Virus record (IMG/VR): IMGVR_UViG_3300017765_000048
Location: 1-25,786 of that record
Direction: 5' to 3' (one strand)
From: a virus
DNA length: 25,786 bases
A program made the translations under genes and the position numbers. This document shows, one piece after another, positions 7,057 to 15,838 of the stretch; positions within the stretch are counted from its first letter, which is position 1; every line of letters begins with the position of its first letter. The notes beneath the pieces are model-generated. The model saw nothing but the letters and a program-made list of their open reading frames with translations, ran no database searches and had not been told where the DNA came from.

Positions 7057-10000
7057 ATGCGAGAAGGTCCGCTGGACACCCTTGACAGGAACCGACAAAC
7101 CTTCTACAAGTCATTGGTTGACGGCATCGGCAAGTTTGACGCAGGTGCTGATTTCTATTTTTCTGCTGTCAGTGCAGAACGCAGAGGCTACATCCTCAGT
7201 AACGAAGACGAAGCCTTGTTGAAAATGTTCAACTCCGTCATCAAAAAGGCGGACGAGCAACAGGTGACTGGTCCTTCGGCTTCATACGACCTTAACACTG
7301 AGGGTGAGGGTATGGAACAGGCTCAAGGCCTGACCGAACAGCAGATGAGTTACGCCATGGGACACGGTGCGGGAATGAACCTCGCCGACAATCCCAGTTA
7401 CGACAAGAGTCGTATTGTCCCGCCCGAACCCGAACAAGGGCTTGCTGGACGACCGTGGCAAATGGTGGACGGTGACAAAAACGACCCGTACCGCACGCAC
7501 AACTACCTCGGCTCCGACATGAACCCCCTTCACGGAGAGTATCACAACATCGTAGGCGATTATTATGTACATCCTGACGACCCGTATGCAGAGTCAGAAA
7601 GTCAGAAAGCCCATCATAGGGAAGGTAGATGGGAGCAGTGGGTGAAGGATAACGAAGACCACGGCTTCTTGCACAACAAGTTCCACTATGGTCCACTTGA
7701 CACTGTACACGATACCAATCACGCGTTTTACGAACACGACTATTTGGAATGGACAAAGCGTAACCAGCGTGCTGTGGACGAGTTGACGGCTTCGTTGGAA
7801 GAGCAGGGCATGGATGAGGACCAAGTAGCGCACGAATTGAGAAAGCGTCACATCAATGAAAAAAAGGCTGAATGGAAGGAGAACCTCGGCTTCATGGATT
7901 ACTTCTTCGGCATGGAATGGCTTACGCCCGAAGAGCGCAACGCCGCTTACGACCACATGAAAAAGTACGGGGGAAATCCTGACCAAGCGTTTCGTACCAA
8001 CACGCACAACGGTAATCCAAATTGGATGCCACGATTCATCAGGAACTTTCATCAGCGGTTTTCAGGACTCTACAATCACTGGGTCCGAGACCCCGGACGG
8101 CCCGGTGAGGGTCTGATGATTCGGCCCAAAGCACTGCCGAGTTCGGCCATTGAAGTCAGCCCGTCTCAAAACTATGAAGCGATGAGAGAAACACAAACGC
8201 CGGGTAAGCCGAACGCATACGACCGTGCCATCGCTCATCACAACAAGATGGAAGAAGACCGATACATCGTTCAAGGTCTTGGCCCGTACGAGCCTATCAG
8301 CAACGCAGAAGTACCTGTGATGCAGAAAGTCAAGGACGAGTTTGGAAGAGAAAGTCTGCAAGTTACAGAATATAAACAAATCAAAGGCGTCAATAAAAAG
8401 GGCGACATGGAGGAATACTACCCCGGCTACCAAACCATGCGAATGCTTCTCGGCGTAGATGAAAATCACCAATTGTACCCTGCTGGTGAGCATCCCACCT
8501 ACGGTGAGTTGTGGGACGGTGGAGCGTTCACACAAGAAGAGATTGACGAGATTTTTGAAAAGCGAGCGATTGATGCGAAGCAGTTGGCCGGTATCGGTAG
8601 AATGGCGCGTAATCATGCTCCAATGCACTACGGCTTCGCTATGGACAACGAAGAGTACGATTACATGAACCCTGAACAGGGTCATGAAACGCTCTCTACC
8701 TATTGGCAACTGCCGTTCAAAGGCAAAGGCGGTCTTGCCAAGCACCCGAACGAACTGTTTGACAAACTCCACCACCACACTTTGTCGTACAAAGGGACAG
8801 AACAACCAAAGGAAAAGAGATTTGACCCGAGCGGTTTCTACGGTGAAGGCTTTTTGCCCGAAGAGGAAGAGGAAGAAGCACAGGTTGAGTACGAACCTGA
8901 GAAGGAAGGTGTCAGAGAACAGAGTCTTTTGTTTTCACGAATCAAGTCCGGCATTGAAGGTCGGCATGAGTACGATAAAGAAGGTGTAGTCAGAGATTAC
9001 GGAATGATGCCGTTCCTTGCACCGTTTGGTCAGAAGGAGAATCAAATGTTTGAGATGCGGCAAGGGAAAAACCTCATTCGCACAAATGTGCGAGGTAACA
9101 TGAAAGATTCGGTCAGCAACATGAACCCTCACAACATTGTCATGTCGTCCAGTATCGCAGGTACAGGCGGCTACAACGCTCACTTCGCACGACACGGTGC
9201 GACGGTTGATTCTGCGTACAACAATCAGGTTCTTTCGGACTATCATCAAGGTCGCCGTACAGGTGATGCTGGAGCGGCTGATGTCAGTCACAAAAAGTTG
9301 CTCGGTAGAGGCGTACTGAATGTGGCCCATCCATTCAATGCAAAGGGTGGTTCGCTTAGTGACGAAAGAATGATGTCGCACGGAGCGCACAGTTACGCAC
9401 TTCTCGGTACCATGCTCGGTGCCGCCAATGCTCCGATGAATCCGCATCAGGATGTTCTGCACATCACGGACCGTCGGATTCAGCCAACTTTGCGAAACCA
9501 CGAAGAGGACTTTATGTCACTCCGCCGACATCCTGATGAGTTAGCAGTGGGTGATTTAGAAGCAGAAATAGAGGCGCTTGAACAGCGATACTCTTCGGAC
9601 AAGGCCAAAGCCGTCACCGACGAACAACACGACATGTTGGACAAGGAATACGAACGCACCATGGAGCGATTGAAGGAAGAACACCGACTTCGCTCGCACC
9701 AACCCACTGCCTTTGCTGAAATGGGTGTGCCTCGCCGTCTCAATCCGGCAGGCTCCGTGACGCCCATTCTTTCACGACAGCCACCGTCACCTGCGACCGA
9801 AGAGTATGAAAACGCGATTGCAGAACTGTCGTTGCTTCAAAATCAACTGAACGCTGGTGGCTTAGATGCGGAGGAAGAGCAGGCTTTGCTCAGTCAAATC
9901 AGAGAAAAAAATCAACGGTTAGACGACTTGGAGGCTCAGTTGGAACAGGCAAGTGAGAAACGCGGTCAAAGGTTTTCTCTTGATGGTCACGATGGTATTC

Positions 10001-12732
10001 TACAAGACAAGTTGGTGGCCGACACCAACGCCATGACCAGTGCAGGCGTGCACCTCAAAAATCTACTCCAGTCCGACCCTGAACTTTTCAATCACATTTT
10101 CAATCCCAACTTGGACCACGAGACGGTGGAAGCAAACATGCGAATGTTCGCTATGATGGCCAACGACTATCTCAACACGGTGCCGCACGACCAGCACGGG
10201 ATTCACACACGAGGACACAACCGAATCACCAAAGAAGGGTTGGCTGGACAACTTGACATTGGTTCACAGGTGAAACAGGCGTTTCAAGGTCACGAGACGA
10301 TGATGAGTGCTGAGACCTTGGGTGACAATGAGGCGCTGATGCAACAGTTGGGACTTGACCCCAGCAACGAATATCACAATGCCACCTTGCTTGATTATAT
10401 CCGAAACACCTTCCTTCCAAATTACCAGCAAGACCCCTCATATTCAGCGCCTGTTATGACCATGCGCCAGTACCTTCAGCAGTTACAGCCCGACCTTGAC
10501 ATTGAGAAAGAACACGAATCGTTGAAGAAAGACAAGCGGTCTCGCAACACAGAGTTCTTGAAATTGGTCAACCGAATCTACAACACCATCGGTCACAGAG
10601 CCGAGGAGCGCAACTCACAACTCGGTCTTCATCACCACTTGGCGTTCAACAGTGACCCTCGTCGCCAGCGTAAAGAAAACAAACAAGGCGAAGTTGTTCA
10701 CGAGACCAAACCCTCTGCGGGCGGCTCCAACATGCAGAAGAACGAAAACGACTACTGGAATGTCATGCAGAAGTTGGACAGCATTTTGACCAACGACCCC
10801 AGTGTACCCATGCCTGAAAGTGTCACCGAGACTTCTGACGAAATGACCGGCGTGCCCGTTGACCAGTTCGGACCCAATGCACATTCTGTTCATAGCCTGT
10901 ACAACTCCACTGGTCTGCGACACGAGTTCGGCGATGAGTTCCGTCCCAACTTCAAGTATCGCATCTCAAGAAACGGAAATGTCAGTATCACGCCTGTGCC
11001 CGAAGGGCACGCACAGCGATTGATTCAGCCGCTCGGAAAGTTTTGGGAGCAAGTGGCACCTCCTGAATGGATGGAAATGCTGAGGCATCCCGACCATCAA
11101 CTTCATCGGGACAGCCTCAACAGACTGGACCGTATGGGGGCGCAGTTCAAGCCGGACGAGCGAGGTATCACTCGGCACAGTGACAAGCATTCCGTCACCA
11201 AAACTGAAATTGGCTTGGCTGACTTGACCAATCCTGACATCATTCGCAAGGATTTGGGCAAGGAAGTCCCTATCCTTCAAGCCATGCACCGCATTTTTGA
11301 ATTGGACGACCTCGGTGATTTGCGAGGTTTCACGGGTGATTGGATTGTTTCTCACATGCCCGAAGGCGAGCGGGGCTTTGTCAAGAAAGAGGACGATGAG
11401 GTGTCGTCCAAATCGTTCAACCTCAGCGATGAGGACAAAGAGAACTTCAAGAAAGTCACGGACGAGGATTTTCATGCGGATGTCATCAAGACCGAAGAGG
11501 GCTACTACATTTTTGATGTGATTGAATACGCAGAAAAGGCCGTCCACGATGTGCCTCTTAACGACCGCATCAAAATTGTGCGTGGTGGATTGGAAGGCGT
11601 TGAAAACATTCATGTTCCCAGCGCCAGCGATACGAGACTGACCGACGACGAAGGTCTCAAAACGACGGTAGAAGACTTGAACAAGACATACGACACACTC
11701 CTACTCAGAGATGCCAGTTCAGTCTACATGGTCGGTGAACTGCGCCATCCCAAATGGGTGATGCTCAAACCCGGCAGTGATGTTGTTTTGCGAGTGCTGG
11801 AGCGACGAGGTGCCGGTCCTTACACCTACCGACTTGGCACTGGACCCATCACAAGAGATGAAGAAATTGGTGATAGAGCCGTAGAGTCAGAGGGCGAGAT
11901 GTACATGGATGTCGGCGTGGCATTCAACAGTCCTGAAAAGTTCAACGAAGGTGACCATGTCAGGGTCAATGTCGCCAATGTCAGCAAAGTGGAGACAACC
12001 GGTGGCGACGATGTGTACACCCTGACAGGTTCTAAGTTGATTGGTGAAGCAGAAGGAGAGGGGCTGGTCAGCAGAGAAACACTCGGTATGCTCGCCAAAT
12101 CAGAAAGCATCCAGTGGCTGTGCGAAATCAGCAGAGCAAAGTCCGGTATTCGTATTGCGATGCCGCAAGGCGATGTGCTCTACAAGTGCACTCAAACCGG
12201 TAACATGTGGACGGTGCATTCTCCGTTGGCCAACAACGGGTATCTGATTCGCCTTGCTGAAAGTCAACGGCCGTACTGGAGTCCAGTGGCGGGTGCGTTG
12301 TTGAAAGCAGGTCTTGAGATAGCGGACAAGGCAGAGGTGCACGAATCCAAAGGCGACGGGAAGCCTTTGATTCCTCCACGCAAAGAAAAAAACACGAACT
12401 GGTGGGACGAAAAGGACAAAAACAAAGTTTTGGTCAAAGGTCTGATGTTGATTGACAGATTTCTCAAAAGCGGAGTTGGTGCTGTCGGACAGTCAAGCAC
12501 CGGCACTATGGGCTTGGGTATAGACTACGCTACTCCAATTGAATCACCGATGGGTCCGACCAATCTCAACGACGAGAAAACCATGCCGGACTACGACAAC
12601 AGGAAGCGTCCCGGCGAGGACTACACGATTGAGCCGAAAACAGAAGACGAAGAAGACGAAAAACGCATGACTGTGCCCACAGAACAGGGTGTTTTAGAAG
12701 TCTCATCTGATAAGGCGGTCTTCCGTACTTGA
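7057..12732 (+). CDS. Giant protein with ligase-like pseudoenzyme domain
   Basis: ATG 7057 follows GGTGATG, giving 1891 residues, by far the largest gene here. Residues 1-820 are hydrophilic, rich in His, Asn, Tyr, Glu and Asp, with an acidic run (PEEEEEEA) near 601-609; no family is recognised. Residues 829-880 and 913-968 are heptad-rich coiled coils. Residues about 1405-1660 resemble the adenylation and OB domains of ATP-dependent DNA ligases: FDVIEY at 1486-1491 (motif IIIa-like), a PLNDR element after it, LLLRDASSVY at 1548-1557 (motif IV-like), KWVMLKP at 1566-1572 (motif V-like) and a GDHVRV strand at 1632-1637. The lysine of motif I (KxDG) seems replaced: the aligned segment reads GFTGDW at 1424-1429. 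It ends in a Pro/Glu-rich tail. It may be an internal virion protein or a portal-associated factor. It lies upstream of the protease, so it is unlikely to be the tape measure. Confidence 0.75.
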   Translation: MREGPLDTLDRNRQTFYKSLVDGIGKFDAGADFYFSAVSAERRGYILSNEDEALLKMFNSVIKKADEQQVTGPSASYDLNTEGEGMEQAQGLTEQQMSYAMGHGAGMNLADNPSYDKSRIVPPEPEQGLAGRPWQMVDGDKNDPYRTHNYLGSDMNPLHGEYHNIVGDYYVHPDDPYAESESQKAHHREGRWEQWVKDNEDHGFLHNKFHYGPLDTVHDTNHAFYEHDYLEWTKRNQRAVDELTASLEEQGMDEDQVAHELRKRHINEKKAEWKENLGFMDYFFGMEWLTPEERNAAYDHMKKYGGNPDQAFRTNTHNGNPNWMPRFIRNFHQRFSGLYNHWVRDPGRPGEGLMIRPKALPSSAIEVSPSQNYEAMRETQTPGKPNAYDRAIAHHNKMEEDRYIVQGLGPYEPISNAEVPVMQKVKDEFGRESLQVTEYKQIKGVNKKGDMEEYYPGYQTMRMLLGVDENHQLYPAGEHPTYGELWDGGAFTQEEIDEIFEKRAIDAKQLAGIGRMARNHAPMHYGFAMDNEEYDYMNPEQGHETLSTYWQLPFKGKGGLAKHPNELFDKLHHHTLSYKGTEQPKEKRFDPSGFYGEGFLPEEEEEEAQVEYEPEKEGVREQSLLFSRIKSGIEGRHEYDKEGVVRDYGMMPFLAPFGQKENQMFEMRQGKNLIRTNVRGNMKDSVSNMNPHNIVMSSSIAGTGGYNAHFARHGATVDSAYNNQVLSDYHQGRRTGDAGAADVSHKKLLGRGVLNVAHPFNAKGGSLSDERMMSHGAHSYALLGTMLGAANAPMNPHQDVLHITDRRIQPTLRNHEEDFMSLRRHPDELAVGDLEAEIEALEQRYSSDKAKAVTDEQHDMLDKEYERTMERLKEEHRLRSHQPTAFAEMGVPRRLNPAGSVTPILSRQPPSPATEEYENAIAELSLLQNQLNAGGLDAEEEQALLSQIREKNQRLDDLEAQLEQASEKRGQRFSLDGHDGILQDKLVADTNAMTSAGVHLKNLLQSDPELFNHIFNPNLDHETVEANMRMFAMMANDYLNTVPHDQHGIHTRGHNRITKEGLAGQLDIGSQVKQAFQGHETMMSAETLGDNEALMQQLGLDPSNEYHNATLLDYIRNTFLPNYQQDPSYSAPVMTMRQYLQQLQPDLDIEKEHESLKKDKRSRNTEFLKLVNRIYNTIGHRAEERNSQLGLHHHLAFNSDPRRQRKENKQGEVVHETKPSAGGSNMQKNENDYWNVMQKLDSILTNDPSVPMPESVTETSDEMTGVPVDQFGPNAHSVHSLYNSTGLRHEFGDEFRPNFKYRISRNGNVSITPVPEGHAQRLIQPLGKFWEQVAPPEWMEMLRHPDHQLHRDSLNRLDRMGAQFKPDERGITRHSDKHSVTKTEIGLADLTNPDIIRKDLGKEVPILQAMHRIFELDDLGDLRGFTGDWIVSHMPEGERGFVKKEDDEVSSKSFNLSDEDKENFKKVTDEDFHADVIKTEEGYYIFDVIEYAEKAVHDVPLNDRIKIVRGGLEGVENIHVPSASDTRLTDDEGLKTTVEDLNKTYDTLLLRDASSVYMVGELRHPKWVMLKPGSDVVLRVLERRGAGPYTYRLGTGPITRDEEIGDRAVESEGEMYMDVGVAFNSPEKFNEGDHVRVNVANVSKVETTGGDDVYTLTGSKLIGEAEGEGLVSRETLGMLAKSESIQWLCEISRAKSGIRIAMPQGDVLYKCTQTGNMWTVHSPLANNGYLIRLAESQRPYWSPVAGALLKAGLEIADKAEVHESKGDGKPLIPPRKEKNTNWWDEKDKNKVLVKGLMLIDRFLKSGVGAVGQSSTGTMGLGIDYATPIESPMGPTNLNDEKTMPDYDNRKRPGEDYTIEPKTEDEEDEKRMTVPTEQGVLEVSSDKAVFRT

Positions 12733-12740
12733 TTAAATAG
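12733..12740 (+). promoter_or_regulatory. TATA-like box before prohead protease
   Basis: The 30-base gap after the giant gene starts with TTAAATAG, an A/T-rich island in otherwise balanced sequence. Its centre lies about 27 bases before the ATG at 12763, the distance at which archaeal TATA boxes sit from the start of transcription. That ATG has no good ribosome binding site. Together this would fit a leaderless transcript starting at the protease gene and running through the capsid genes. No convincing purine-rich BRE element is seen upstream, and a single short A/T run can arise by chance. Confidence 0.4.
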
Positions 12741-12762
12741 AAAGAGCGTTGTCTCTTGGACA

Positions 12763-14178
12763 ATGGCTTCCGCACTGACTCTGCGAACCTCCCCTGTCCA
12801 GCACAGCGGGAGCATCAGCATTGTCAAGGCAGACAACGACCTTGTTATCGCCGGGTACGCTTCGGTTGAGATGGTTGACAAACAAGGCGACCTCATTACA
12901 AGGAGCGCACTCAAGAATGCCTTTGACGGCTTTATGAAAGCAGACGGCTTCCGAAATGTGCAACTCGCACACTCCAACATTCAAGTTGGGCAAGTTATCC
13001 CATCCTACACCGACTCCAACGGTCGTGTTTGGAAATCCGGCGTTGATGACGCTGGTATGTTTGTCGTCATTCAAGTGAGGGACGATATTGAAAAGGCCCG
13101 AGAAGTGGCCAACGAGATTCGCAAAGGAGCCCTGCGTGGTTTCAGCATTGGAGGGCAGGCATTCAAGCGCATGCGTAAGAGTGACCAGCAACACGGTGAT
13201 TACACCGAAATCTCCAAACTGGAACTGCACGAGGTAACCATTTGTGAAAAAGGTATAAACCCGGAGGCGACATTCCGTATATTGAAGGAGGACACAACAA
13301 TGAGTGATGACAATGTATTGGGCGAACTGTCCAGCGTTTTGGACAGATTAAACGGACGACTGGATGCCATGGAAAAGGGCGAAATGCCCGCAGGCTTGAA
13401 AGAGCACATGGCAGACAAGAAAAAAGACAAGGGCAAGGAAATGTCCGAGGACGATGACGACGAAGAAAAGATGTACGGCGGCGGCACCGAGAACAAGGGC
13501 ATGCACGACGGCATGGACAAAGGCATGCACGACGGCGACATGGCCAAGGGTGAGTACAGCGATGTCATCACCACGGACTACCTGAACTGGATGGAGAACA
13601 CTCTCAAGTCTCAGGGCGTTGACATCAGTGGTGCTCGCACTCACTTTGACAATGTTTCCAAGGCCAACCTCGGCTCCACTCCTGAGCAAATCGGAGACGG
13701 CGCTGAATACTTCGCTGGTCAGGTCAAGGGTCGTGCCCAAGAGGGCGGCTCTCCTTCCACCAACGCCATCGGCAAACTCAACTCCAACACTGGAGGCACT
13801 GTTGAGAAAGGCTACCTTAGCCCAACGGATGTCAGTGCTTCCGACCTTGAGGCCGCTTACGAAGTCTACAAAGCCGCTTCTCTTGAAGAGCAGTTCAAGA
13901 CCAACCTTGGTTCTGTCTTTGCTGAGCGTCTTCAAAAGGAATTGCGAGTTGACGCTGATGCACGAGCCGCTCAGTCCTTTGATGCTCGTACGCCTCTTGC
14001 CAACATTGAGAAGGCTCTGTCCGACCTGAGCGAACGAATTGACAACATCGGTTCGTCCTCATCCGGTACGGAACTTCGCAAATCCACCTCCACCGTTGAA
14101 ATCCCATCAACGGAACAACTCGGAAGCATGGACTGGTCTGATGTTCACAGACTCGCCGGGAGCGTCTTCCACCAATGA
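12763..14178 (+). CDS. Prohead protease fused to scaffold region
   Basis: This 471-residue protein begins with a prohead maturation protease of the HK97/S78 type. The core GYASVEMVDKQGD at 31-43 is typical; the catalytic candidates are H70 in QLAHSN, S128 in RGFSIGG and E154/E157 in LELHEVT. The protease domain ends near residue 175. From residue 180 on it is acidic, Met- and His-rich, then helical, as expected of a scaffold that fills the prohead and is later digested. It contains two 8-residue repeats, KGMHDGMD and KGMHDGDM (245-260), and a C-terminal SMDWSDVHRLA motif. It precedes the capsid gene by 14 bases. ATG 12763 has a poor ribosome binding site but a TATA-like box at the right distance. 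The protease call is firm; the scaffold role of the second half is inferred from position and composition. Confidence 0.87.
   Translation: MASALTLRTSPVQHSGSISIVKADNDLVIAGYASVEMVDKQGDLITRSALKNAFDGFMKADGFRNVQLAHSNIQVGQVIPSYTDSNGRVWKSGVDDAGMFVVIQVRDDIEKAREVANEIRKGALRGFSIGGQAFKRMRKSDQQHGDYTEISKLELHEVTICEKGINPEATFRILKEDTTMSDDNVLGELSSVLDRLNGRLDAMEKGEMPAGLKEHMADKKKDKGKEMSEDDDDEEKMYGGGTENKGMHDGMDKGMHDGDMAKGEYSDVITTDYLNWMENTLKSQGVDISGARTHFDNVSKANLGSTPEQIGDGAEYFAGQVKGRAQEGGSPSTNAIGKLNSNTGGTVEKGYLSPTDVSASDLEAAYEVYKAASLEEQFKTNLGSVFAERLQKELRVDADARAAQSFDARTPLANIEKALSDLSERIDNIGSSSSGTELRKSTSTVEIPSTEQLGSMDWSDVHRLAGSVFHQ
13285..13302 (+). promoter_or_regulatory. Strong internal ribosome binding site and start codon
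   Basis: AAGGAGG at 13285-13291 is the strongest Shine-Dalgarno match noticed in the window, and it stands eight bases before an in-frame ATG at 13300-13302 (codon 180 of the protease gene). The position is exactly the border between the protease domain and the acidic scaffold-like region. It should allow a separate scaffold protein to be made from the same message. Confidence 0.65.
13300..14178 (+). CDS. Nested scaffold protein (internal in-frame start)
   Basis: Starting at the internal ATG 13300, this product would be the last 292 residues of the protease gene. It begins with an acidic helix or coiled coil (MSDDNVLGELSSVLDRL), continues through an acidic Met/His-rich linker, and ends in helices with the SMDWSDVHRLA motif. 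In known viruses (lambda C and Nu3) scaffold proteins are made this way: the full-length fusion brings the protease into the prohead and the short form is the bulk scaffold. The capsid protein downstream has no long N-terminal delta domain, which agrees with a separate scaffold. The call depends on the internal ribosome binding site and on the family precedent. Confidence 0.6.
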   Translation: MSDDNVLGELSSVLDRLNGRLDAMEKGEMPAGLKEHMADKKKDKGKEMSEDDDDEEKMYGGGTENKGMHDGMDKGMHDGDMAKGEYSDVITTDYLNWMENTLKSQGVDISGARTHFDNVSKANLGSTPEQIGDGAEYFAGQVKGRAQEGGSPSTNAIGKLNSNTGGTVEKGYLSPTDVSASDLEAAYEVYKAASLEEQFKTNLGSVFAERLQKELRVDADARAAQSFDARTPLANIEKALSDLSERIDNIGSSSSGTELRKSTSTVEIPSTEQLGSMDWSDVHRLAGSVFHQ

Positions 14179-14192
14179 AGGAGTGATGAAAA

Positions 14193-15320
14193 ATGGCACG
14201 AAACTACATGAGAACAATCAACGACATGGAACGATACTACTACGGCGCAGGCTCAAGCATGGGCTATTCCTACAGTGGTAGCGAACTTTTGAAAGCAGAC
14301 GCACCCTTGCTGTCCACGACGGCTGGTACCTACCAAGCCATCTACGGTCGCAAAGTGTGGTCCCAGTTGAACCAAGAGTTCAACGCTTTCTCCATCCTCC
14401 CCAAGAAGCCTTGGGACCGAAGTGGATGGCGTGTTGTCACCGCCAAGCCTTCCAAGGTCGTCGGCGGCGGCATCGCTGAGAACGGCACCCTGCCTGACAC
14501 CACCAAGCCAACCTTCCAAAATGTGGCCGCAAAGCCAAAGACCATCGCTCACTCTTTTGACATGAGCGAAACGGCCATCTTCCTCAACGACAAGGACGAT
14601 GGACTTGGCGACATCCGCTCTGTCCTCAAGGAAGAGATGGGCAAGCACCACGCAGAGCACATCAACGACATGCTCACCGAGGATGTCACAACGGTTGCAG
14701 GAAACGACATTGAGTCGCTTGACCGAATCACCACTGGAAACAACAGCATGGCCTCCGGTACGCACTACGACACCAGCGACGAAGACATCTACAGCATTGA
14801 CCGCAGTGCCAACACTTGGTCGTTCGGTGAGGACTCTGCTGACAGCAGTTCCGCCAACCGTACGCTCAGCCTTGACCACTTGGATGAAGTCTTCCGCCTC
14901 ATTTGGGAGCGCGGTGGCAACCCCAAGGTCATGCTCACGGGCTACGACACCTTGATGCGAATCCAGCAACTCCTCCAAGCACAACAGCGATTCATGGAAG
15001 AGAAGCGAGTCGTCCCCACCTTCAACGGTGTCAAGGGTGTTCCCGGTGTTGAAGCCGGTTTCATCGTGGCTACCTACAACGGTGTTCCAATCATCCCCAC
15101 CAAGGAGATGGCAGGCGACGGCATCAGCCGTATCTACATGTTGGACACGGATTATGTGTACTTCTCCACTGCAAAACCAACCCAATACTTTGAGAGCGGC
15201 ATTGAAACTGGCGACCCGTTCGCCATCAACCGCCTCGGTCAAGAGGGACTTTACCGAACCATGGGTGAAGTGTGGACAACTTTCTTCGGAGGTCAGGGTT
15301 CAATCCGCGACCTCAAGTGA
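14193..15320 (+). CDS. Major capsid protein, HK97 fold
   Basis: This 375-residue protein is the most likely shell protein. GAAGGAGTGAT lies just before ATG 14193, one of the better ribosome binding sites here, as expected for an abundant product. It sits directly after the protease-scaffold gene. The N-terminal arm is short; residues 60-130 resemble the extended E-loop; 135-160 form the long spine helix (SVLKEEMGKHHAEHINDML). The C-terminal half has the A-domain pattern: a predicted target-like helix (MLTGYDTLMRIQQLL), then YNGVPIIP at 295-302, SRIYMLDTDYVYF and a closing strand before residue 375. These features are usual in capsid proteins of archaeal tailed viruses, where the 'gvPii...iy.ld' pattern recurs. 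No scaffold domain is attached. The name is supported by position and fold pattern. Confidence 0.88.
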   Translation: MARNYMRTINDMERYYYGAGSSMGYSYSGSELLKADAPLLSTTAGTYQAIYGRKVWSQLNQEFNAFSILPKKPWDRSGWRVVTAKPSKVVGGGIAENGTLPDTTKPTFQNVAAKPKTIAHSFDMSETAIFLNDKDDGLGDIRSVLKEEMGKHHAEHINDMLTEDVTTVAGNDIESLDRITTGNNSMASGTHYDTSDEDIYSIDRSANTWSFGEDSADSSSANRTLSLDHLDEVFRLIWERGGNPKVMLTGYDTLMRIQQLLQAQQRFMEEKRVVPTFNGVKGVPGVEAGFIVATYNGVPIIPTKEMAGDGISRIYMLDTDYVYFSTAKPTQYFESGIETGDPFAINRLGQEGLYRTMGEVWTTFFGGQGSIRDLK

Positions 15321-15356
15321 GGTTTCATGGAGACAAACAACAGGAGATGATGAAAG

Positions 15357-15827
15357 ATGACAACAGTAACAGCACACACAGCAATTGACACAGTGAGTAC
15401 CTACTTGGACATTCCAATGGGTGGAAACACAGGTGGAGCAATAGACACGCCCGGCGCAACCGGTCTTGAAGATAACACTGCTTGGTTGAGCGGTGCGGGA
15501 GCGGCATTCTCTGCCGGAGTTTCCGGTTATCCGGGTTCTCTTACTCCATTTACGGCCACCAACTCCCAAGGAACAAACAAGCCAGTATCGGCTCTACGCA
15601 TGATTTCAGTCCGTTGCCGAGCAACTGCAACTACTGCAAAGTTTGCAGTGAACGCATACAACAACGATTTCAGCAGAATCTACGCTTTGGTGAACTACAC
15701 CAACGAGACTGACACTGATGAAGCACTCGCGGCGGCAGTCACAGCAGTTTCTCACGAGACTGGTGAATTGACTTTCACCGTTGGTGGTGCAAACGACTTT
15801 GTTCTACTGACAATGATTGTAGGTTAA
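15357..15827 (+). CDS. Small beta-rich protein, possible capsid decoration
   Basis: ATG 15357 follows AGGAGATGAT. The 156-residue product is rich in Thr, Ala, Gly and Val with few charges, and its second half alternates in a way that suggests beta strands (SVRCRATATTAKFAVNAYN, ELTFTVGGANDFVLLTMIVG). It lies immediately after the capsid gene, the usual place for a head decoration or cement protein. No family is recognised by sequence. The same ribosome-binding context (caacaggagatga) recurs before the gene at 16240. The decoration role is inference from place and composition. Confidence 0.68.
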   Translation: MTTVTAHTAIDTVSTYLDIPMGGNTGGAIDTPGATGLEDNTAWLSGAGAAFSAGVSGYPGSLTPFTATNSQGTNKPVSALRMISVRCRATATTAKFAVNAYNNDFSRIYALVNYTNETDTDEALAAAVTAVSHETGELTFTVGGANDFVLLTMIVG

Positions 15828-15838
15828 GGTGAGTCTTC

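Noticed and set aside
14253-15242. Antisense open frame of 329 codons over the capsid gene
   Set aside because: Shadow of the capsid gene, which is well supported on the + strand.
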